Assembly: GCA_902549495.1 (NCBI GenBank)
Contig: CACCVU010000005.1
Coordinates: 1 to 37,312 of the forward strand
Direction: 5' to 3'
Length of the DNA: 37,312 nucleotides
Source: an uncultured Pelagibacteraceae bacterium
Lineage (GTDB): Bacteria; Pseudomonadota; Alphaproteobacteria; Pelagibacterales; Pelagibacteraceae
How positions within the stretch are numbered: the stretch's first letter is position 1; each line of letters opens with the position of its first letter. The notes below the pieces were generated by a model. It saw only the letters and a list, made by a program, of their open reading frames with translations, made no database searches and had not been told where the DNA came from. Positions 18,347 through 29,376 of the stretch are shown here, one piece after another. The position numbers were made by a program, and so were the translations under genes.

Positions 18347-18823
18347 ATGACACTAAAAACGAATTTAAAAAATATATTAGCAATAGTATTTGCAACTTTA
18401 ATACTAAGCGCCTGTTCAACTGCAAAAAAAACTGGTGATATAGACGGTGACGTTTATACTGGTAAAGAAACAGTTGAGTACTTAGCATCAGGGGTTCCGG
18501 ATAGGGTATTTTTTGCAACTAACAAGTCTGCTTTGACCACTGCTTCAAGAGCAACTTTAAGAAAACAAGCAACTTTTTTAAGAAAAAATAAAAATCTTAA
18601 TGTTACGATTGAAGGTCACGCTGATGAAAGAGGTACTAGAGAGTATAACTTAGCTTTAGGAGAAAGAAGAGCTAACGCAGCAAGAGATTATTTAATGACT
18701 TACGGTATATCAGGTAAAAGAATTTCTGTAATAAGTTATGGAAAAGAAAAGCCTGTAAATCCAAAATCTTCTCCGATTTCTTGGTCACAAAACAGAAGAT
18801 CAGTTACAGTTAAAGTTAATTAA
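18347..18823 (+). CDS. pal: Peptidoglycan-associated lipoprotein Pal (OmpA family)
   Basis: Lipobox LILSACS; VTIEGHADERGTREYNLALGERRANAARDYLMTYGI. Confidence 0.95.
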   Translation: MTLKTNLKNILAIVFATLILSACSTAKKTGDIDGDVYTGKETVEYLASGVPDRVFFATNKSALTTASRATLRKQATFLRKNKNLNVTIEGHADERGTREYNLALGERRANAARDYLMTYGISGKRISVISYGKEKPVNPKSSPISWSQNRRSVTVKVN

Positions 18824-18842
18824 AAGCTTAAATTATTTTAAT

Positions 18843-18880
18843 AAAGACCCTTTAATATCAAATTAGAGGGTCTTTTTTTT
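18843..18880 (+). terminator. Rho-independent terminator after pal
   Basis: AAAGACCCT (18843-18851) pairs with AGGGTCTTT (18867-18875); stem extends inward to a 5-nt loop; T-run 18873-18880. Confidence 0.9.
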
Positions 18881-18908
18881 GCCATTTTGTGACAATATTA
18901 ATTAAAAT

Positions 18909-19871
18909 ATGTTCAACAATCATAAGTTAGTAAAATTATTTCTTGTATTTTCATGCATAATATTAATAAGCAAATTAAATGCTGAAGAAGAAGAAATTTA
19001 TTTAAAGTCTATTTCAGATCAAATTCAAGTAATAACTAAAGATCTTAAAACTTTAGAAAAAGCAGTTTATCAGAAGTCTGATATTGCCACGACTCAAAAT
19101 ATTAAATCTACCAAATCAGATGGTTTAAATGAGGATATTTTGACTAAACATCTTTTGAAATTAAATGATATTGAAGATCAATTTAGGGACCTTACAAATA
19201 AGTTTGAAGAAGTAAATTTTAAATTAGATAAATTATCTACAAGAGTAACAAAAATTCAATCGGATACGCAATTACGGTTTTCTGATATTGAGGGTGGAGA
19301 AAATAAAATTGAAAAAAAACAAAAAGCTATTTTACCTGGATCTACCAAACCCCAAGACTTTGGTGCAGCACCTGGATATCAAATGTCAAATCTGCCTAAA
19401 GATCAAAAAATTAATTCTATAGAAAGTGCTCAAACAGTAATTACTGAAGAACCAGAAAAAAAAGAGTCACTCCTTCCAAACAAACCAGCTGGTGAACAAT
19501 ATGAATTTGCCGTGAGCTTTATGAAAATCGGTGATTACGAAACAGCTGAATTTGCTTTAAAAGAATTTATTGAAAAAAATAAGGATCATGATTTGGCAGG
19601 AAGTGCTCAATACTGGTATGGAGAAACATTTAGAATAAGACAGCTTTACTCTGATGCAGCGACTGCGTATCTAGATGGTTATCAAAATTATCCAAAAAGT
19701 AAAAAGGCTCCTGATAATCTTCTTAAATTGGGCATGACAATGGTACAGTTGGGCGAAAAAGACCAAGGTTGTAAAATGATTTCAGGCTTAAAAAAAGAAT
19801 ACCCAAAAGCTAGCAAGTCTGTGTTACAAAAAGCTCAGTATGAGCAAAAAAAATTCAAGTGTAAATCTTAA
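18909..19871 (+). CDS. cpoB: Tol-Pal accessory TPR protein (CpoB/YbgF)
   Basis: Signal peptide, coiled coil, then C-terminal TPRs EQYEFAVSFMKIGDYETAEFALKEFIEKNKDHDLAGSAQYWYGETFRIRQLYSDAATAYLDGYQNYPKSKKAPDNLLKLGMTM. Confidence 0.9.
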   Translation: MFNNHKLVKLFLVFSCIILISKLNAEEEEIYLKSISDQIQVITKDLKTLEKAVYQKSDIATTQNIKSTKSDGLNEDILTKHLLKLNDIEDQFRDLTNKFEEVNFKLDKLSTRVTKIQSDTQLRFSDIEGGENKIEKKQKAILPGSTKPQDFGAAPGYQMSNLPKDQKINSIESAQTVITEEPEKKESLLPNKPAGEQYEFAVSFMKIGDYETAEFALKEFIEKNKDHDLAGSAQYWYGETFRIRQLYSDAATAYLDGYQNYPKSKKAPDNLLKLGMTMVQLGEKDQGCKMISGLKKEYPKASKSVLQKAQYEQKKFKCKS

Positions 19872-20859
19872 AAATAATTTTAAAAAGTTTAAAGATTTAT
19901 CAAATATATTCTATAATTTTGAAAAAAATTTAAACAAATTTAAAACCAAAAAATTTCTAGTAGCGGTTTCCGGAGGCCCGGATAGCCTAGCATTAACTGC
20001 TTTAACAAAACTATATTCATTAAAAAATAGAAAAAAGTTTTTCTACGTATTAATAAATCACAACATTAGATCCAATTCTAGAAATGAAGCAAAACAAGTA
20101 AAGAATTTATTAAGAAAATTCACAATTAAATTGAATATTATTAATAATACAAAAAAGATTACAAAAAATATACAAGGTGAAGCCAGAAAAATCAGATACG
20201 AGAAACTAATTAATTTTTGCAAAAAAAAGAATATTAATACAATTATAACAGCTCATAATTTAGAAGATCAGGTTGAAACTTTTTTTATAAGACTTTCAAG
20301 AGGAAGTGGTTTGACTGGTTTATCTTCAATGAAGACACTTTCAATTTTAGAAAAAGGCATATATTTGTATAGGCCTTTATTGGAAATCAAAAAAAAATAT
20401 TTAATAAAGATATCAAAAAAAGTATTTAAAAAATATTTTAAAGACCCATCAAACCTAAACAAAAAATATCTTAGATCAAAGATTAGAAATTTAAGGAGTC
20501 CTTTAAAAAAAAGCGGTATTGAATATGATCAAATCATAAGATCAATTAAAAACTTAGCTTCAAGTAGAATTACAATTGATGAATATATAAAAAAGACTAT
20601 TAAGGATATAGTTACAAAATCAAAAAATGAGATATTTATAGATTTTAAAAAATTTAAGGAAATCAATCATGATATGAAAATTCATGTAATTAATGAGGCA
20701 ATTAAAAAGATTAAAAAGAATTATTACAACCCGAGGTCTAAAAAAGTGGTGAATTTAATTGGGAATATTGAGAATAAAAATTTCACAAAATCCACTTTAA
20801 GTGGATGTATTTTTTCAAAAAAGAAAGATTTTTTAAGCCTAAAAATTGAGAAAACTTAA
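19840..20859 (+). CDS. tilS: tRNA(Ile)-lysidine synthetase
   Basis: FLVAVSGGPDSLALTALTKL...VLINHNIRSNSRNEAKQVKNLL...TAHNLEDQVETFFIRLSRGSGLTGLSSM. Confidence 0.93.
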   Translation: MSKKNSSVNLKNNFKKFKDLSNIFYNFEKNLNKFKTKKFLVAVSGGPDSLALTALTKLYSLKNRKKFFYVLINHNIRSNSRNEAKQVKNLLRKFTIKLNIINNTKKITKNIQGEARKIRYEKLINFCKKKNINTIITAHNLEDQVETFFIRLSRGSGLTGLSSMKTLSILEKGIYLYRPLLEIKKKYLIKISKKVFKKYFKDPSNLNKKYLRSKIRNLRSPLKKSGIEYDQIIRSIKNLASSRITIDEYIKKTIKDIVTKSKNEIFIDFKKFKEINHDMKIHVINEAIKKIKKNYYNPRSKKVVNLIGNIENKNFTKSTLSGCIFSKKKDFLSLKIEKT

Positions 20860-20954
20860 AATTTGCCGAAATTTGATATATTTTGTCTTATTTACAACTT
20901 AATATTAAATAAAATATACTTGTTAATTATAATTTAGTAACTATTTAAAATAAT

Positions 20955-22865
20955 ATGAATGTTAGAAATTTAGTGATGTGGGTCATAATAGTCTTACTAT
21001 CTGTGGGACTATTCAACATGTTTCAAGATCCAAATAAAGTAAATTCAAACACTGAGTCTCTTCCGTTTTCGAATTTTTTAAATGAAGTTGAGGCCGGTAG
21101 GGTTGTAGAAGTTCAGATTCAAGGAAATAATATCTCTGGTATCTTAGCAAATGGAAAATCATTTAAAACTTTTTCTCCAAACTATCCTGAACTAGTTGAT
21201 AAGCTTTCATCTAATGGAGTAAGTATTAATGCAACTCCAATGGAAGATAAAATGCCATCATTGCTAGGTATACTGTTGTCATGGTTTCCAATGTTATTAT
21301 TGATTGGAGTTTGGATATTTTTCATGCGTCAAATGCAAGGAGGAAAAGGCGGAGCTATGGGTTTTGGGAGATCAAAAGCAAAATTATTAAACGAAGCTAA
21401 AGGGAAAGTTACATTTAATGATGTAGCTGGCGTTGAGGAAGCCAAAGAAGAAGTTGAAGAGATTGTAGAATTCTTAAAAGATCCTAAAAAATTTAGTCGA
21501 CTAGGAGGAAAAATTCCTAAAGGAGCTTTGTTGATAGGTCCTCCGGGAACAGGTAAAACTCTATTAGCTAAAGCAATTGCAGGAGAGGCTAATGTTCCTT
21601 TCTTCTCTATATCAGGCTCTGATTTTGTTGAAATGTTTGTAGGAGTAGGCGCATCAAGAGTCAGAGATATGTTTGAGCAAGGAAAAAAACATTCTCCTTG
21701 TATAATTTTTATAGATGAAATCGATGCAGTTGGAAGAAGTAGAGGAGCAGGTTTAGGGGGTGGAAATGACGAAAGAGAACAAACTTTAAACCAGTTACTA
21801 GTGGAAATGGATGGGTTTGATACAAATGAGGGAATTATTTTAATTGCTGCAACTAACAGGCCGGACGTGTTAGATCCAGCTTTATTGAGACCAGGAAGAT
21901 TTGATAGACAAGTTGTTGTAGGAAATCCAGATATAATTGGCAGAGAAGCTATTCTAAAAGTCCATGTTAAAAAAATTAATACAGGTCCTGATGTTAAATT
22001 AAGAACTGTAGCTAGAGGTACGCCTGGATTTTCTGGTGCGGATTTAGCAAATCTTATAAATGAGTCAGCTTTACTCGCAGCAAGGAAAAACAAAAGAGTA
22101 GTTACAATGTCAGACATAGAAGAGGCTAAAGATAAAGTAATGATGGGTGCTGAAAGAAGATCTATGGTGATGTCAGAAGATGAGAAAAAATTAACTGCTT
22201 ATCATGAAGGTGGGCACGCCATAGTGGCTCTAAATGTTCAATCAACAGATCCTATTCATAAAGCCACAATAATCCCAAGAGGTAGAGCTCTTGGTATGGT
22301 AATGCAACTCCCTGAAAGAGATAAACATGGTCATTCTATTAAAGAATTAAAATCTCGTATGGCAATTTGTTTTGGAGGTAGAGTTGCAGAGGAAGTAATT
22401 TTTGGTAAAGACAATATTTCAACAGGAGCAGGTGGTGGACAAGGCTCTGATATAAATCAAGCAACTAAAATAGCTAAAGCTATGGTCATGAAATATGGAA
22501 TGAGTGAAGAACTCGGCCCTGTAGAGTATGGAGAAAATGAGCAAGAAGTCTTTTTAGGAAGATCAGTTGCAACTCAACAAAATATGTCTGAAGAAATGGC
22601 AAGAAAAGTTGACTTAGAAGTAAGAAAACTTATTGACGAGGCTTATAAAAAGGCCACAAAAGTTTTGACAGAAAAAAAAGGTGATTTAGAAAAATTAGCT
22701 AAAGCTTTGTTAGAATATGAAACACTATCAGGCGATGAGATTAGAGACCTAATTTTGAAGAATATAAAACCTACAAGATCTTTTAAAGAAGAAGAAAACG
22801 ATAATGATAAGTCTTCATCATCAGCTCTCGGATCGCTCGGATTAAAGCCAAAACCTGCGATATAA
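20955..22865 (+). CDS. ftsH: ATP-dependent zinc metalloprotease FtsH
   Basis: [46 protein letters not shown]..., [10 protein letters not shown] zinc site. Confidence 0.98.
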   Translation: MNVRNLVMWVIIVLLSVGLFNMFQDPNKVNSNTESLPFSNFLNEVEAGRVVEVQIQGNNISGILANGKSFKTFSPNYPELVDKLSSNGVSINATPMEDKMPSLLGILLSWFPMLLLIGVWIFFMRQMQGGKGGAMGFGRSKAKLLNEAKGKVTFNDVAGVEEAKEEVEEIVEFLKDPKKFSRLGGKIPKGALLIGPPGTGKTLLAKAIAGEANVPFFSISGSDFVEMFVGVGASRVRDMFEQGKKHSPCIIFIDEIDAVGRSRGAGLGGGNDEREQTLNQLLVEMDGFDTNEGIILIAATNRPDVLDPALLRPGRFDRQVVVGNPDIIGREAILKVHVKKINTGPDVKLRTVARGTPGFSGADLANLINESALLAARKNKRVVTMSDIEEAKDKVMMGAERRSMVMSEDEKKLTAYHEGGHAIVALNVQSTDPIHKATIIPRGRALGMVMQLPERDKHGHSIKELKSRMAICFGGRVAEEVIFGKDNISTGAGGGQGSDINQATKIAKAMVMKYGMSEELGPVEYGENEQEVFLGRSVATQQNMSEEMARKVDLEVRKLIDEAYKKATKVLTEKKGDLEKLAKALLEYETLSGDEIRDLILKNIKPTRSFKEEENDNDKSSSSALGSLGLKPKPAI

Positions 22866-22871
22866 AAAAAA

Positions 22872-23936
22872 ATGGCCAAATATTACACTAGAGCGTGTAA
22901 TTTCTATTATGGCAAACTAGCATATCAACTTATCAAAAAAAAAAAAGCATTACCTTTATGTGGAAATAAGCACATTGCTTTTGATAAGTTAGAAATATTC
23001 TTAAGAAATAAAAAAAGAATATCAAGTCGCTTTATTCATTACAAAAATATAAGTAAACTTAAAATTAAAGAAAAAACTAAAGTAAAAGAGGATCTTAAAA
23101 GGATTATTTCAAAAAGGAAAAATTTCGTATTCAATTTAGATTTTTCATGCCCTAACATTATGGGAATTTTAAATATGACACCAGACAGTTTTTCAGACGG
23201 TGGAAAATATAACATTGGAACCAAGTCTTCTAAACATATTTCAAAAATGATTAGAGATGGCGCATCAATAATTGATATAGGAGGGGAATCAACTCGGCCT
23301 GGGTCAAAAACAATTAATCATAAAATTGAATGGGCAAGATTAAAAAATATTTTAAAAAAATTTAAGAAAAACTATAAAAAAATTCCTTTATCAATAGATA
23401 CAAGAAAGTCAGAAATTATGTTGAAAAGTATTAAATGTGGGGCTGATTTAATTAATGATGTTTCAGGATTTAATTTTGATAAAGAAGCATTAGATAAGAT
23501 AAAAAAATATAAAATTGCAAAAGTACTTCATCATATGCAAGGAACACCTAATACTATGCAATTAAATCCAAAATATGAAAATGTATTGCTTGATATATAT
23601 GATTTCTTTGAGAAAAATATTAAAAATAAACTAAAAGATAAGAGGATAATTTTAGATCCAGGTATTGGTTTTGGTAAAACTTTGAAACATAATTTGACTT
23701 TAATTTCTAATATTTCTTTGTTTCATAGTCTAGGTTTTCCAATTTTAGTTGGAACTTCTAGAAAAAGATTTATAAATCAAATTGCTGGTTTGTACGATAG
23801 TCAGGAAAGAATCGGAGGAACGCTTTCTTCCGTACTTTTCCTATTGTCACAGGGAGTACAAATTTTTAGAGTACATAATGTTAAAGAGGTTAAACAAGGA
23901 ATTTTAGTTTTTGAAAAAATTTTAAAGTGTAAATGA
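22872..23936 (+). CDS. folP: Dihydropteroate synthase (with N-terminal extension)
   Basis: PNIMGILNMTPDSFSDGGKYN..., IDIGGESTRPGSK, LDPGIGFGKTLKHNL, VGTSRKRFI. Confidence 0.95.
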   Translation: MAKYYTRACNFYYGKLAYQLIKKKKALPLCGNKHIAFDKLEIFLRNKKRISSRFIHYKNISKLKIKEKTKVKEDLKRIISKRKNFVFNLDFSCPNIMGILNMTPDSFSDGGKYNIGTKSSKHISKMIRDGASIIDIGGESTRPGSKTINHKIEWARLKNILKKFKKNYKKIPLSIDTRKSEIMLKSIKCGADLINDVSGFNFDKEALDKIKKYKIAKVLHHMQGTPNTMQLNPKYENVLLDIYDFFEKNIKNKLKDKRIILDPGIGFGKTLKHNLTLISNISLFHSLGFPILVGTSRKRFINQIAGLYDSQERIGGTLSSVLFLLSQGVQIFRVHNVKEVKQGILVFEKILKCK

Positions 23937-25264
23937 AAAATAAATATTTTGGAACCGACGGCATCAGAGGAACTGTTAATAAAGGTAATATAACTGGAGA
24001 AAAATTTTTTAAGTTTGGACTAGCTTCTGGCACTTATTTTAAAAATCAAAAAAAATCTAAACAAATAGCTGTAATTGCTAAAGACACCAGATTATCTGGT
24101 TATACCTTAGAACCAGCATTAGTTTCTGGTTTAGTGTCAGGAGGTATGCATGTTTTTACTTTTGGACCATTACCTACAAATGGGTTAGCGATGCTGACAA
24201 AATCTATGAAAGCGAATATGGGAATCATGATAACTGCTTCCCACAATCCATTTATTGATAATGGTTTAAAACTTTTTGGCCCAGATGGTCTAAAATTGTC
24301 AGACAAAATAGAAAAAAAAATAGAAAAATTAATTGATACCAACATTTCAAATCAACTGACTAATCCTAAATTTTTAGGAAGAGTAAAAAGGTTAGAAGAT
24401 GGAAATGAGAGATACATTGAAATTTTAAAAAATAATTTTCCTAAAAATTTCAAACTAAAGAGAATGAAAATTGTTTTAGACTGTGCAAATGGAGCTGGTT
24501 ATAAGGCTGCACCTAAACTTTTAAGGGAGTTAGGAGCAAATGTAATAACTTTAGGTGATAATCCAAATGGATTAAATATTAATAAAAATTGTGGCTCAAC
24601 CTACCCTTCAAAAATAAAAGCAGCGGTAAAAAAATATAAAGCTCATGTTGGTATATCATTTGATGGAGATGCCGATAGAATCATTATGTGTGATGAAAAA
24701 GGCAAAATAATTGATGGAGATCAAATAATAGCGATGTTAGCAAAAAGGTGGAAAGAAAAAAAAATCTTAAAAGGCGGAGTTGTTGGTACCTTAATGTCTA
24801 ATTACGGTTTAGAAAAATTTCTTAAAAATCAGAATATAAAATTCTTAAGATCTAAAGTTGGAGACAGGTATGTAAAAGAAAAAATGAAAAAACTAAATTT
24901 CAATTTAGGTGGTGAACAATCCGGACATATTATTCTTGGAAAATTTGCAACAACAGGTGACGGATTACTTGTAGCATTAGAGATCTTATTTTCAATGAGA
25001 AAAAAAAGAAAAGCAAGTGAACTATTAAATGTATTTAAACCTGTGCCACAAACTTTAGAAAATGTGAATGTTAAAAACAAAAATGTTATAGATAAAATTA
25101 AATGTAAAATCGCTATTAAAAAAGCAAACAAAATTATGAAAAAAAAAGGCAGAATACTAGTCAGGAAGTCGGGCACAGAACCTAAAATAAGAATTATGGC
25201 AGAGTCAGATAATAAATCTTTAATTTTAAAATGTATAAAATTAATAAAACAATCGATAAAGTAA
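23933..25264 (+). CDS. glmM: Phosphoglucosamine mutase
   Basis: YFGTDGIRGTVN..., GIMITASHNPFIDNGLKLF, GISFDGDADRIIMCDEKG, VRKSGTEPKIRIMAE. Confidence 0.97.
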   Translation: MKNKYFGTDGIRGTVNKGNITGEKFFKFGLASGTYFKNQKKSKQIAVIAKDTRLSGYTLEPALVSGLVSGGMHVFTFGPLPTNGLAMLTKSMKANMGIMITASHNPFIDNGLKLFGPDGLKLSDKIEKKIEKLIDTNISNQLTNPKFLGRVKRLEDGNERYIEILKNNFPKNFKLKRMKIVLDCANGAGYKAAPKLLRELGANVITLGDNPNGLNINKNCGSTYPSKIKAAVKKYKAHVGISFDGDADRIIMCDEKGKIIDGDQIIAMLAKRWKEKKILKGGVVGTLMSNYGLEKFLKNQNIKFLRSKVGDRYVKEKMKKLNFNLGGEQSGHIILGKFATTGDGLLVALEILFSMRKKRKASELLNVFKPVPQTLENVNVKNKNVIDKIKCKIAIKKANKIMKKKGRILVRKSGTEPKIRIMAESDNKSLILKCIKLIKQSIK

Positions 25265-25265
25265 T

Positions 25266-26078
25266 TTGAAACCTAGATCAAAAATTCTAATAATTGCTGG
25301 ATCTGACTCATCAGGGGGAGCAGGTATTCAAGCTGATATTAAAACAGTTACATCTCTAGGCAGTTATGCAATGACAGCTGTTACTGCAATTACATCTCAA
25401 AATACAACTGGTGTAAAATCAGTGATACCAATAAATCCTAAAGAGATAGAAAAACAAATTTTGTTTACATGCAAAGATATAAGACCGGATGTAATAAAAA
25501 TTGGAATGCTGCATTCAACAGAGGTTATAAATTCAGTTATAAAATGCCTGAAGAAAATTAAATTTGATAAAATTGTTTTAGATCCTGTAATGGTAGCAAA
25601 AGGCGGTGCGAGACTAATAAACAAAAATGCAATAAAATTACTTAAATATCAATTAGTTAAAAAAGCATTTCTTATAACACCTAATATCCCAGAAGCCGAA
25701 GTATTAACAAACTCCACAATAAAAAATTTTAAAGATATGCAAAATTCAGTGCATATTTTATCTAAATTAGGTGTTAAAAATATTTTATTAAAAGGAGGAC
25801 ATTTAAATTCTAGATACTCATATGATGTTTTACTAACAAATAAAAAATTGAAAGTATTTAAAAATAAAATGATTAAAACTAAAAATACTCATGGAACAGG
25901 TTGTACTTTATCAAGTGCCATTGCAACTTTTTTATCATGTGGAAAACCTTTAAAGAAATCTTGTGAGTTAGGTATTAAATATGTAAACCAAGCTATAAAA
26001 TCTAATCTGGTTTATGGAAAAGGTAATGGCCCTATTAATCATTTAAATTCTTTTAAACTAAATAGTAATTTTTTGTAA
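25266..26078 (+). CDS. thiD: Hydroxymethylpyrimidine/phosphomethylpyrimidine kinase (TTG start)
   Basis: [44 protein letters not shown]...[18 protein letters not shown]. Confidence 0.95.
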   Translation: MKPRSKILIIAGSDSSGGAGIQADIKTVTSLGSYAMTAVTAITSQNTTGVKSVIPINPKEIEKQILFTCKDIRPDVIKIGMLHSTEVINSVIKCLKKIKFDKIVLDPVMVAKGGARLINKNAIKLLKYQLVKKAFLITPNIPEAEVLTNSTIKNFKDMQNSVHILSKLGVKNILLKGGHLNSRYSYDVLLTNKKLKVFKNKMIKTKNTHGTGCTLSSAIATFLSCGKPLKKSCELGIKYVNQAIKSNLVYGKGNGPINHLNSFKLNSNFL

Positions 26079-27373
26079 TGAAAAACGTAGTTGTTGTAGG
26101 TTCACAGTGGGGAGACGAAGGTAAAGGAAAAATAGTTGATTGGTTGTCTAGCGAAGCTGATGTAGTTGTTCGTTTTCAAGGGGGTCATAATGCTGGTCAT
26201 ACACTAGTCATAGATAAAAAAGTTTTTAAACTAAGACTACTTCCTTCAGGTATCGTAAGAAATGGAAAAATTTCTATTCTTGGTAATGGTGTCGTGATAG
26301 ATCCATGGGCTCTTTTAAGTGAGATTGAAGAAATTAAGAAAAAAGGTGTTGAAGTTACGCCTGAGAATTTTATGATCTCTGATACTGCATCATTGATTTT
26401 GCCTTTCCATCAAGAAATGGATGAGATAAGGGAAGACGCTGCAGGCAAGTCTAAAATTGGAACTACCAGACGTGGTATTGGACCATGTTACGAAGATAAA
26501 GTTGGAAGACGGTCAATAAGAGTAATGGACCTTGGATCTGAGAGTAATTTAGATGCGCGTTTAGAAAATGTTTTAATGCACCATAATGCTATTAGAAAAG
26601 GCCTAAAAAAAAAAATTTATAAAAAAGAAGTTTTGAAAAAAAAACTTTTAGATATAGCTCCAAAAATTTTAAAGTTTGCAAAGCCAATTTGGTTAGAACT
26701 TGATAAATTTAAAAATAGTAGAAAAAAAATACTATTTGAGGGTGCACAAGGTATTCTTTTGGATGTTGATCACGGCACATATCCTTATGTAACTTCATCT
26801 AATACAGTCCCGTCAACTGCTGCAACAGGATCTGGATCTGGCCCAGATAAAATTGGCTACATTTTAGGTATTACCAAAGCATATACAACTAGAGTAGGTA
26901 GCGGACCATTTCCTACTGAATTAAAAAATAAAACCGGGGAAGCTTTAGGCAAGAGAGGTAAAGAATTTGGGACCGTTACAGCTAGAAAAAGAAGGTGTGG
27001 GTGGTTTGATGGTGTTTTAGTTCGTCAAACAATAAAAATTTCAGGTATTAATGGCATTGCTTTAACAAAATTAGATGTTTTAGATGAATTAGATGAAATT
27101 AAAATCTGCGTTGAATATGAATTAAATGGTAAAAAGATAAATTATTTGCCGGCCGCTACTGAAGATCAATTTAATATTAAACCAATATATAAATCATTTC
27201 CCGGTTGGAAAACAAATACGCAAGGAATTAGAAATATGAAAGATCTTCCAGAAAACGCAAAGAAATATATTTTTGCTTTAGAAGATTTTATAGGAGCAAA
27301 AATTTCTAGCATTTCAACTAGTCCAGAAAGAGACGACACAATACTAATTGAGGATCCTTTTAAATCTAGTTAG
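26078..27373 (+). CDS. purA: Adenylosuccinate synthetase
   Basis: [38 protein letters not shown]. Confidence 0.98.
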   Translation: MKNVVVVGSQWGDEGKGKIVDWLSSEADVVVRFQGGHNAGHTLVIDKKVFKLRLLPSGIVRNGKISILGNGVVIDPWALLSEIEEIKKKGVEVTPENFMISDTASLILPFHQEMDEIREDAAGKSKIGTTRRGIGPCYEDKVGRRSIRVMDLGSESNLDARLENVLMHHNAIRKGLKKKIYKKEVLKKKLLDIAPKILKFAKPIWLELDKFKNSRKKILFEGAQGILLDVDHGTYPYVTSSNTVPSTAATGSGSGPDKIGYILGITKAYTTRVGSGPFPTELKNKTGEALGKRGKEFGTVTARKRRCGWFDGVLVRQTIKISGINGIALTKLDVLDELDEIKICVEYELNGKKINYLPAATEDQFNIKPIYKSFPGWKTNTQGIRNMKDLPENAKKYIFALEDFIGAKISSISTSPERDDTILIEDPFKSS

Positions 27374-28262
27374 GCGGAAGTAAATTTTTTGATTTACTTG
27401 CATTGATCATTGACTTTTGAAGTTTTTCAAATGCTTTCGTTTCAATTTGTCTTATTCTTTCTCTACTTATCTTGTATTTTTTACTCAAGTCCTCAAGCGT
27501 TATAGGATCTTCTGAAAGTCTTCTTGCAGTAATAATTTCTTTTTCTCTATCATTTAAAATTTTCATTGCATTATTAAGCAATTCTTTCTTATCATCAAAT
27601 TCTTGTTTTTGTGAAATTGCCAGTTCATGATCTAAACTTTCATCTACTAGCCAATCTTGCCATTCATCAACCTCGCCATGTTTAATAGGATCATTGAGAG
27701 ACTTTTCTTGGCCCATCATCCGTCTGTTCATATTAATGACTTCGTGTGAATCAACATCTAACCTCTTTGAAATTTCTTTTACCTGATCATCTTTTAAATC
27801 ACCATTTTGCTCTGGAGCTATTTGATTTTTAATTTTCTTTAGATTAAAAAAAAGTTTTTTTTGCGCTGATGTAGTTCCCATCTTTACTAAACTCCATGAT
27901 CTTAAAACATATTCTTGAATAGCCGCTTTGATCCACCACATCGCGTAAGTTGCAAGTCTAAATCCTTTATCTGGGTCAAATTTTTTTACTGCTTGCATCA
28001 ATCCTAAATTTCCTTCAGATATTAATTCATTAACTGGCAACCCATAGCCTCTGTATCCCATAGCGATTTTAGCTACTAATCTTAGATGGCTTGTAACTAA
28101 TTTGTGGGCAGACTGAAGATTTCCATTTTCTTTCCAATTTTTTGCAAGCATGTACTCTTCTTCTGCATCTAGCATAGGAAATTTTTTTATTTGTGTAAGA
28201 TAAACTGAAAGACCTCCCGAAGAGGGTGTAGGTAAGTTACTAATCTGGCTTTTTTCTTTCAT
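27366..28262 (-). CDS. rpoH: RNA polymerase sigma-32 factor
   Basis: [26 protein letters not shown]..., [42 protein letters not shown]. Confidence 0.96.
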   Translation of the reverse strand: MKEKSQISNLPTPSSGGLSVYLTQIKKFPMLDAEEEYMLAKNWKENGNLQSAHKLVTSHLRLVAKIAMGYRGYGLPVNELISEGNLGLMQAVKKFDPDKGFRLATYAMWWIKAAIQEYVLRSWSLVKMGTTSAQKKLFFNLKKIKNQIAPEQNGDLKDDQVKEISKRLDVDSHEVINMNRRMMGQEKSLNDPIKHGEVDEWQDWLVDESLDHELAISQKQEFDDKKELLNNAMKILNDREKEIITARRLSEDPITLEDLSKKYKISRERIRQIETKAFEKLQKSMINASKSKNLLPPN

Positions 28263-28292
28263 ATACTACAATTATATACTAAATTAATTTTT

Positions 28293-29273
28293 TCAACTAT
28301 CAACATTTTCAAGAAAACCAATCATTTTTTTAAAATCTTTTGGTAATTCAGATTTAAACTTAACCCACTTATTTTTAGTTGGATGGATAAACTCTATGGT
28401 TTCAGCATGAAGCAATTGTCCTTGAAGCGCATCTAATAAAGAATAAAGTTCTTTGTTTATTTTTTTAAATTTTAATTTCTTCTTTCCATACTGTTTATCT
28501 CCTAAAATTGAAATGCCTTTATAACCCAAATGCACCCTGATTTGATGCGTTCTTCCAGTTTCCAACTCACATTCCATTAAACTTATTTTAGGAATGTCTT
28601 CTTTAAAGAAAGTTCTAATGGTTTTATAATTTGTGATTGCTCTTTTTCCTGACATTTCACTTACAGTCATTAGCTGTCTATTTCTTTTATTTCTAGAAAT
28701 TAATGTATCAATTCTACCGTTTAGCGGTCTTAGTATACCCCAAACTAAACATTTATATTTTCTTTTAATCGTGTGTTCACTAAATTGTTTACCAAGATTT
28801 GAATGTGAAATATTATTTTTTGCAATTACAAGCAATCCACTTGTATCTTTGTCAATTCTATGAATTATACCAGGTCTCAATTTTCCATTGATATTAGACA
28901 AGTTGTTTTTGTATTTATAAGCTAAAGCATTTGCCAAGGTATTTCTAAAATTTCCTGCACCTGGGTGCACAACAAGACCTTTTTGTTTGTTTACAATTAA
29001 AATATCTTTATCTTCGTAGACTATGTCTAATTCAATTTTTTTTGGAATTAACTTCTTTTCCTCATCATAAATTAATTTAATTTCAAGATAATCATTAGTT
29101 TTTAATTTTATAGATGGTGAGCTTATAATTTTATTGTTAATTTTAAGTAAATTTTTTTTAATCAGTTTTTTAAGAAAAGATCGTGTTAAATCATTAATTT
29201 TTTTCGACAGAAAAATATCGGCTCTTTCTCCATTATCAACCTTCTTCACTAAAAATTTTATTGTATTATTCAT
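28293..29273 (-). CDS. rluD: RluD-family 23S rRNA pseudouridine synthase
   Basis: S4-like N-terminus; GIIHRIDKDTSGLLVIAK; ELETGRTHQIRVHLGYKGISILGDKQYG. Confidence 0.92.
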   Translation of the reverse strand: MNNTIKFLVKKVDNGERADIFLSKKINDLTRSFLKKLIKKNLLKINNKIISSPSIKLKTNDYLEIKLIYDEEKKLIPKKIELDIVYEDKDILIVNKQKGLVVHPGAGNFRNTLANALAYKYKNNLSNINGKLRPGIIHRIDKDTSGLLVIAKNNISHSNLGKQFSEHTIKRKYKCLVWGILRPLNGRIDTLISRNKRNRQLMTVSEMSGKRAITNYKTIRTFFKEDIPKISLMECELETGRTHQIRVHLGYKGISILGDKQYGKKKLKFKKINKELYSLLDALQGQLLHAETIEFIHPTKNKWVKFKSELPKDFKKMIGFLENVDS

Positions 29274-29297
29274 AAATTAATTTAAAGTCTAAAAAAT

Positions 29298-29375
29298 GCG
29301 CCGGTAGCTTCAACTGGATAGAGCGCCGGATTTCGGCTCCGGAGGTTATGGGTTCGACTCCTATCCGGCGCACCA
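29298..29375 (+). tRNA. tRNA-Arg (TCG)
   Basis: GCGCCGG...CCGGCGC acceptor, anticodon arm CCGGA-TTTCGGC-TCCGG, GGTTCGACTCC T-arm, encoded CCA. Confidence 0.95.
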
Positions 29376-29376
29376 G

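Noticed and set aside
18306-18518. 70-aa minus-strand ORF covering the tolB-pal gap
   Set aside because: Mostly antisense to the pal signal peptide; no domain. The palindrome there is reported separately as DNA structure.
21329-22117. 262-aa minus-strand ORF
   Set aside because: Antisense shadow of the conserved AAA+ region of ftsH; Ser/Pro-rich low-complexity translation with no family resemblance.
22872-23150. About 95-aa N-terminal extension of FolP as a novel domain
   Set aside because: Alphaproteobacterial FolP proteins commonly carry a similar region (pattern like ...G.ALPL.GG..AF...E); probably lineage-typical.
24100-25176. Minus-strand ORFs inside glmM
   Set aside because: Antisense shadow ORFs with no family features.
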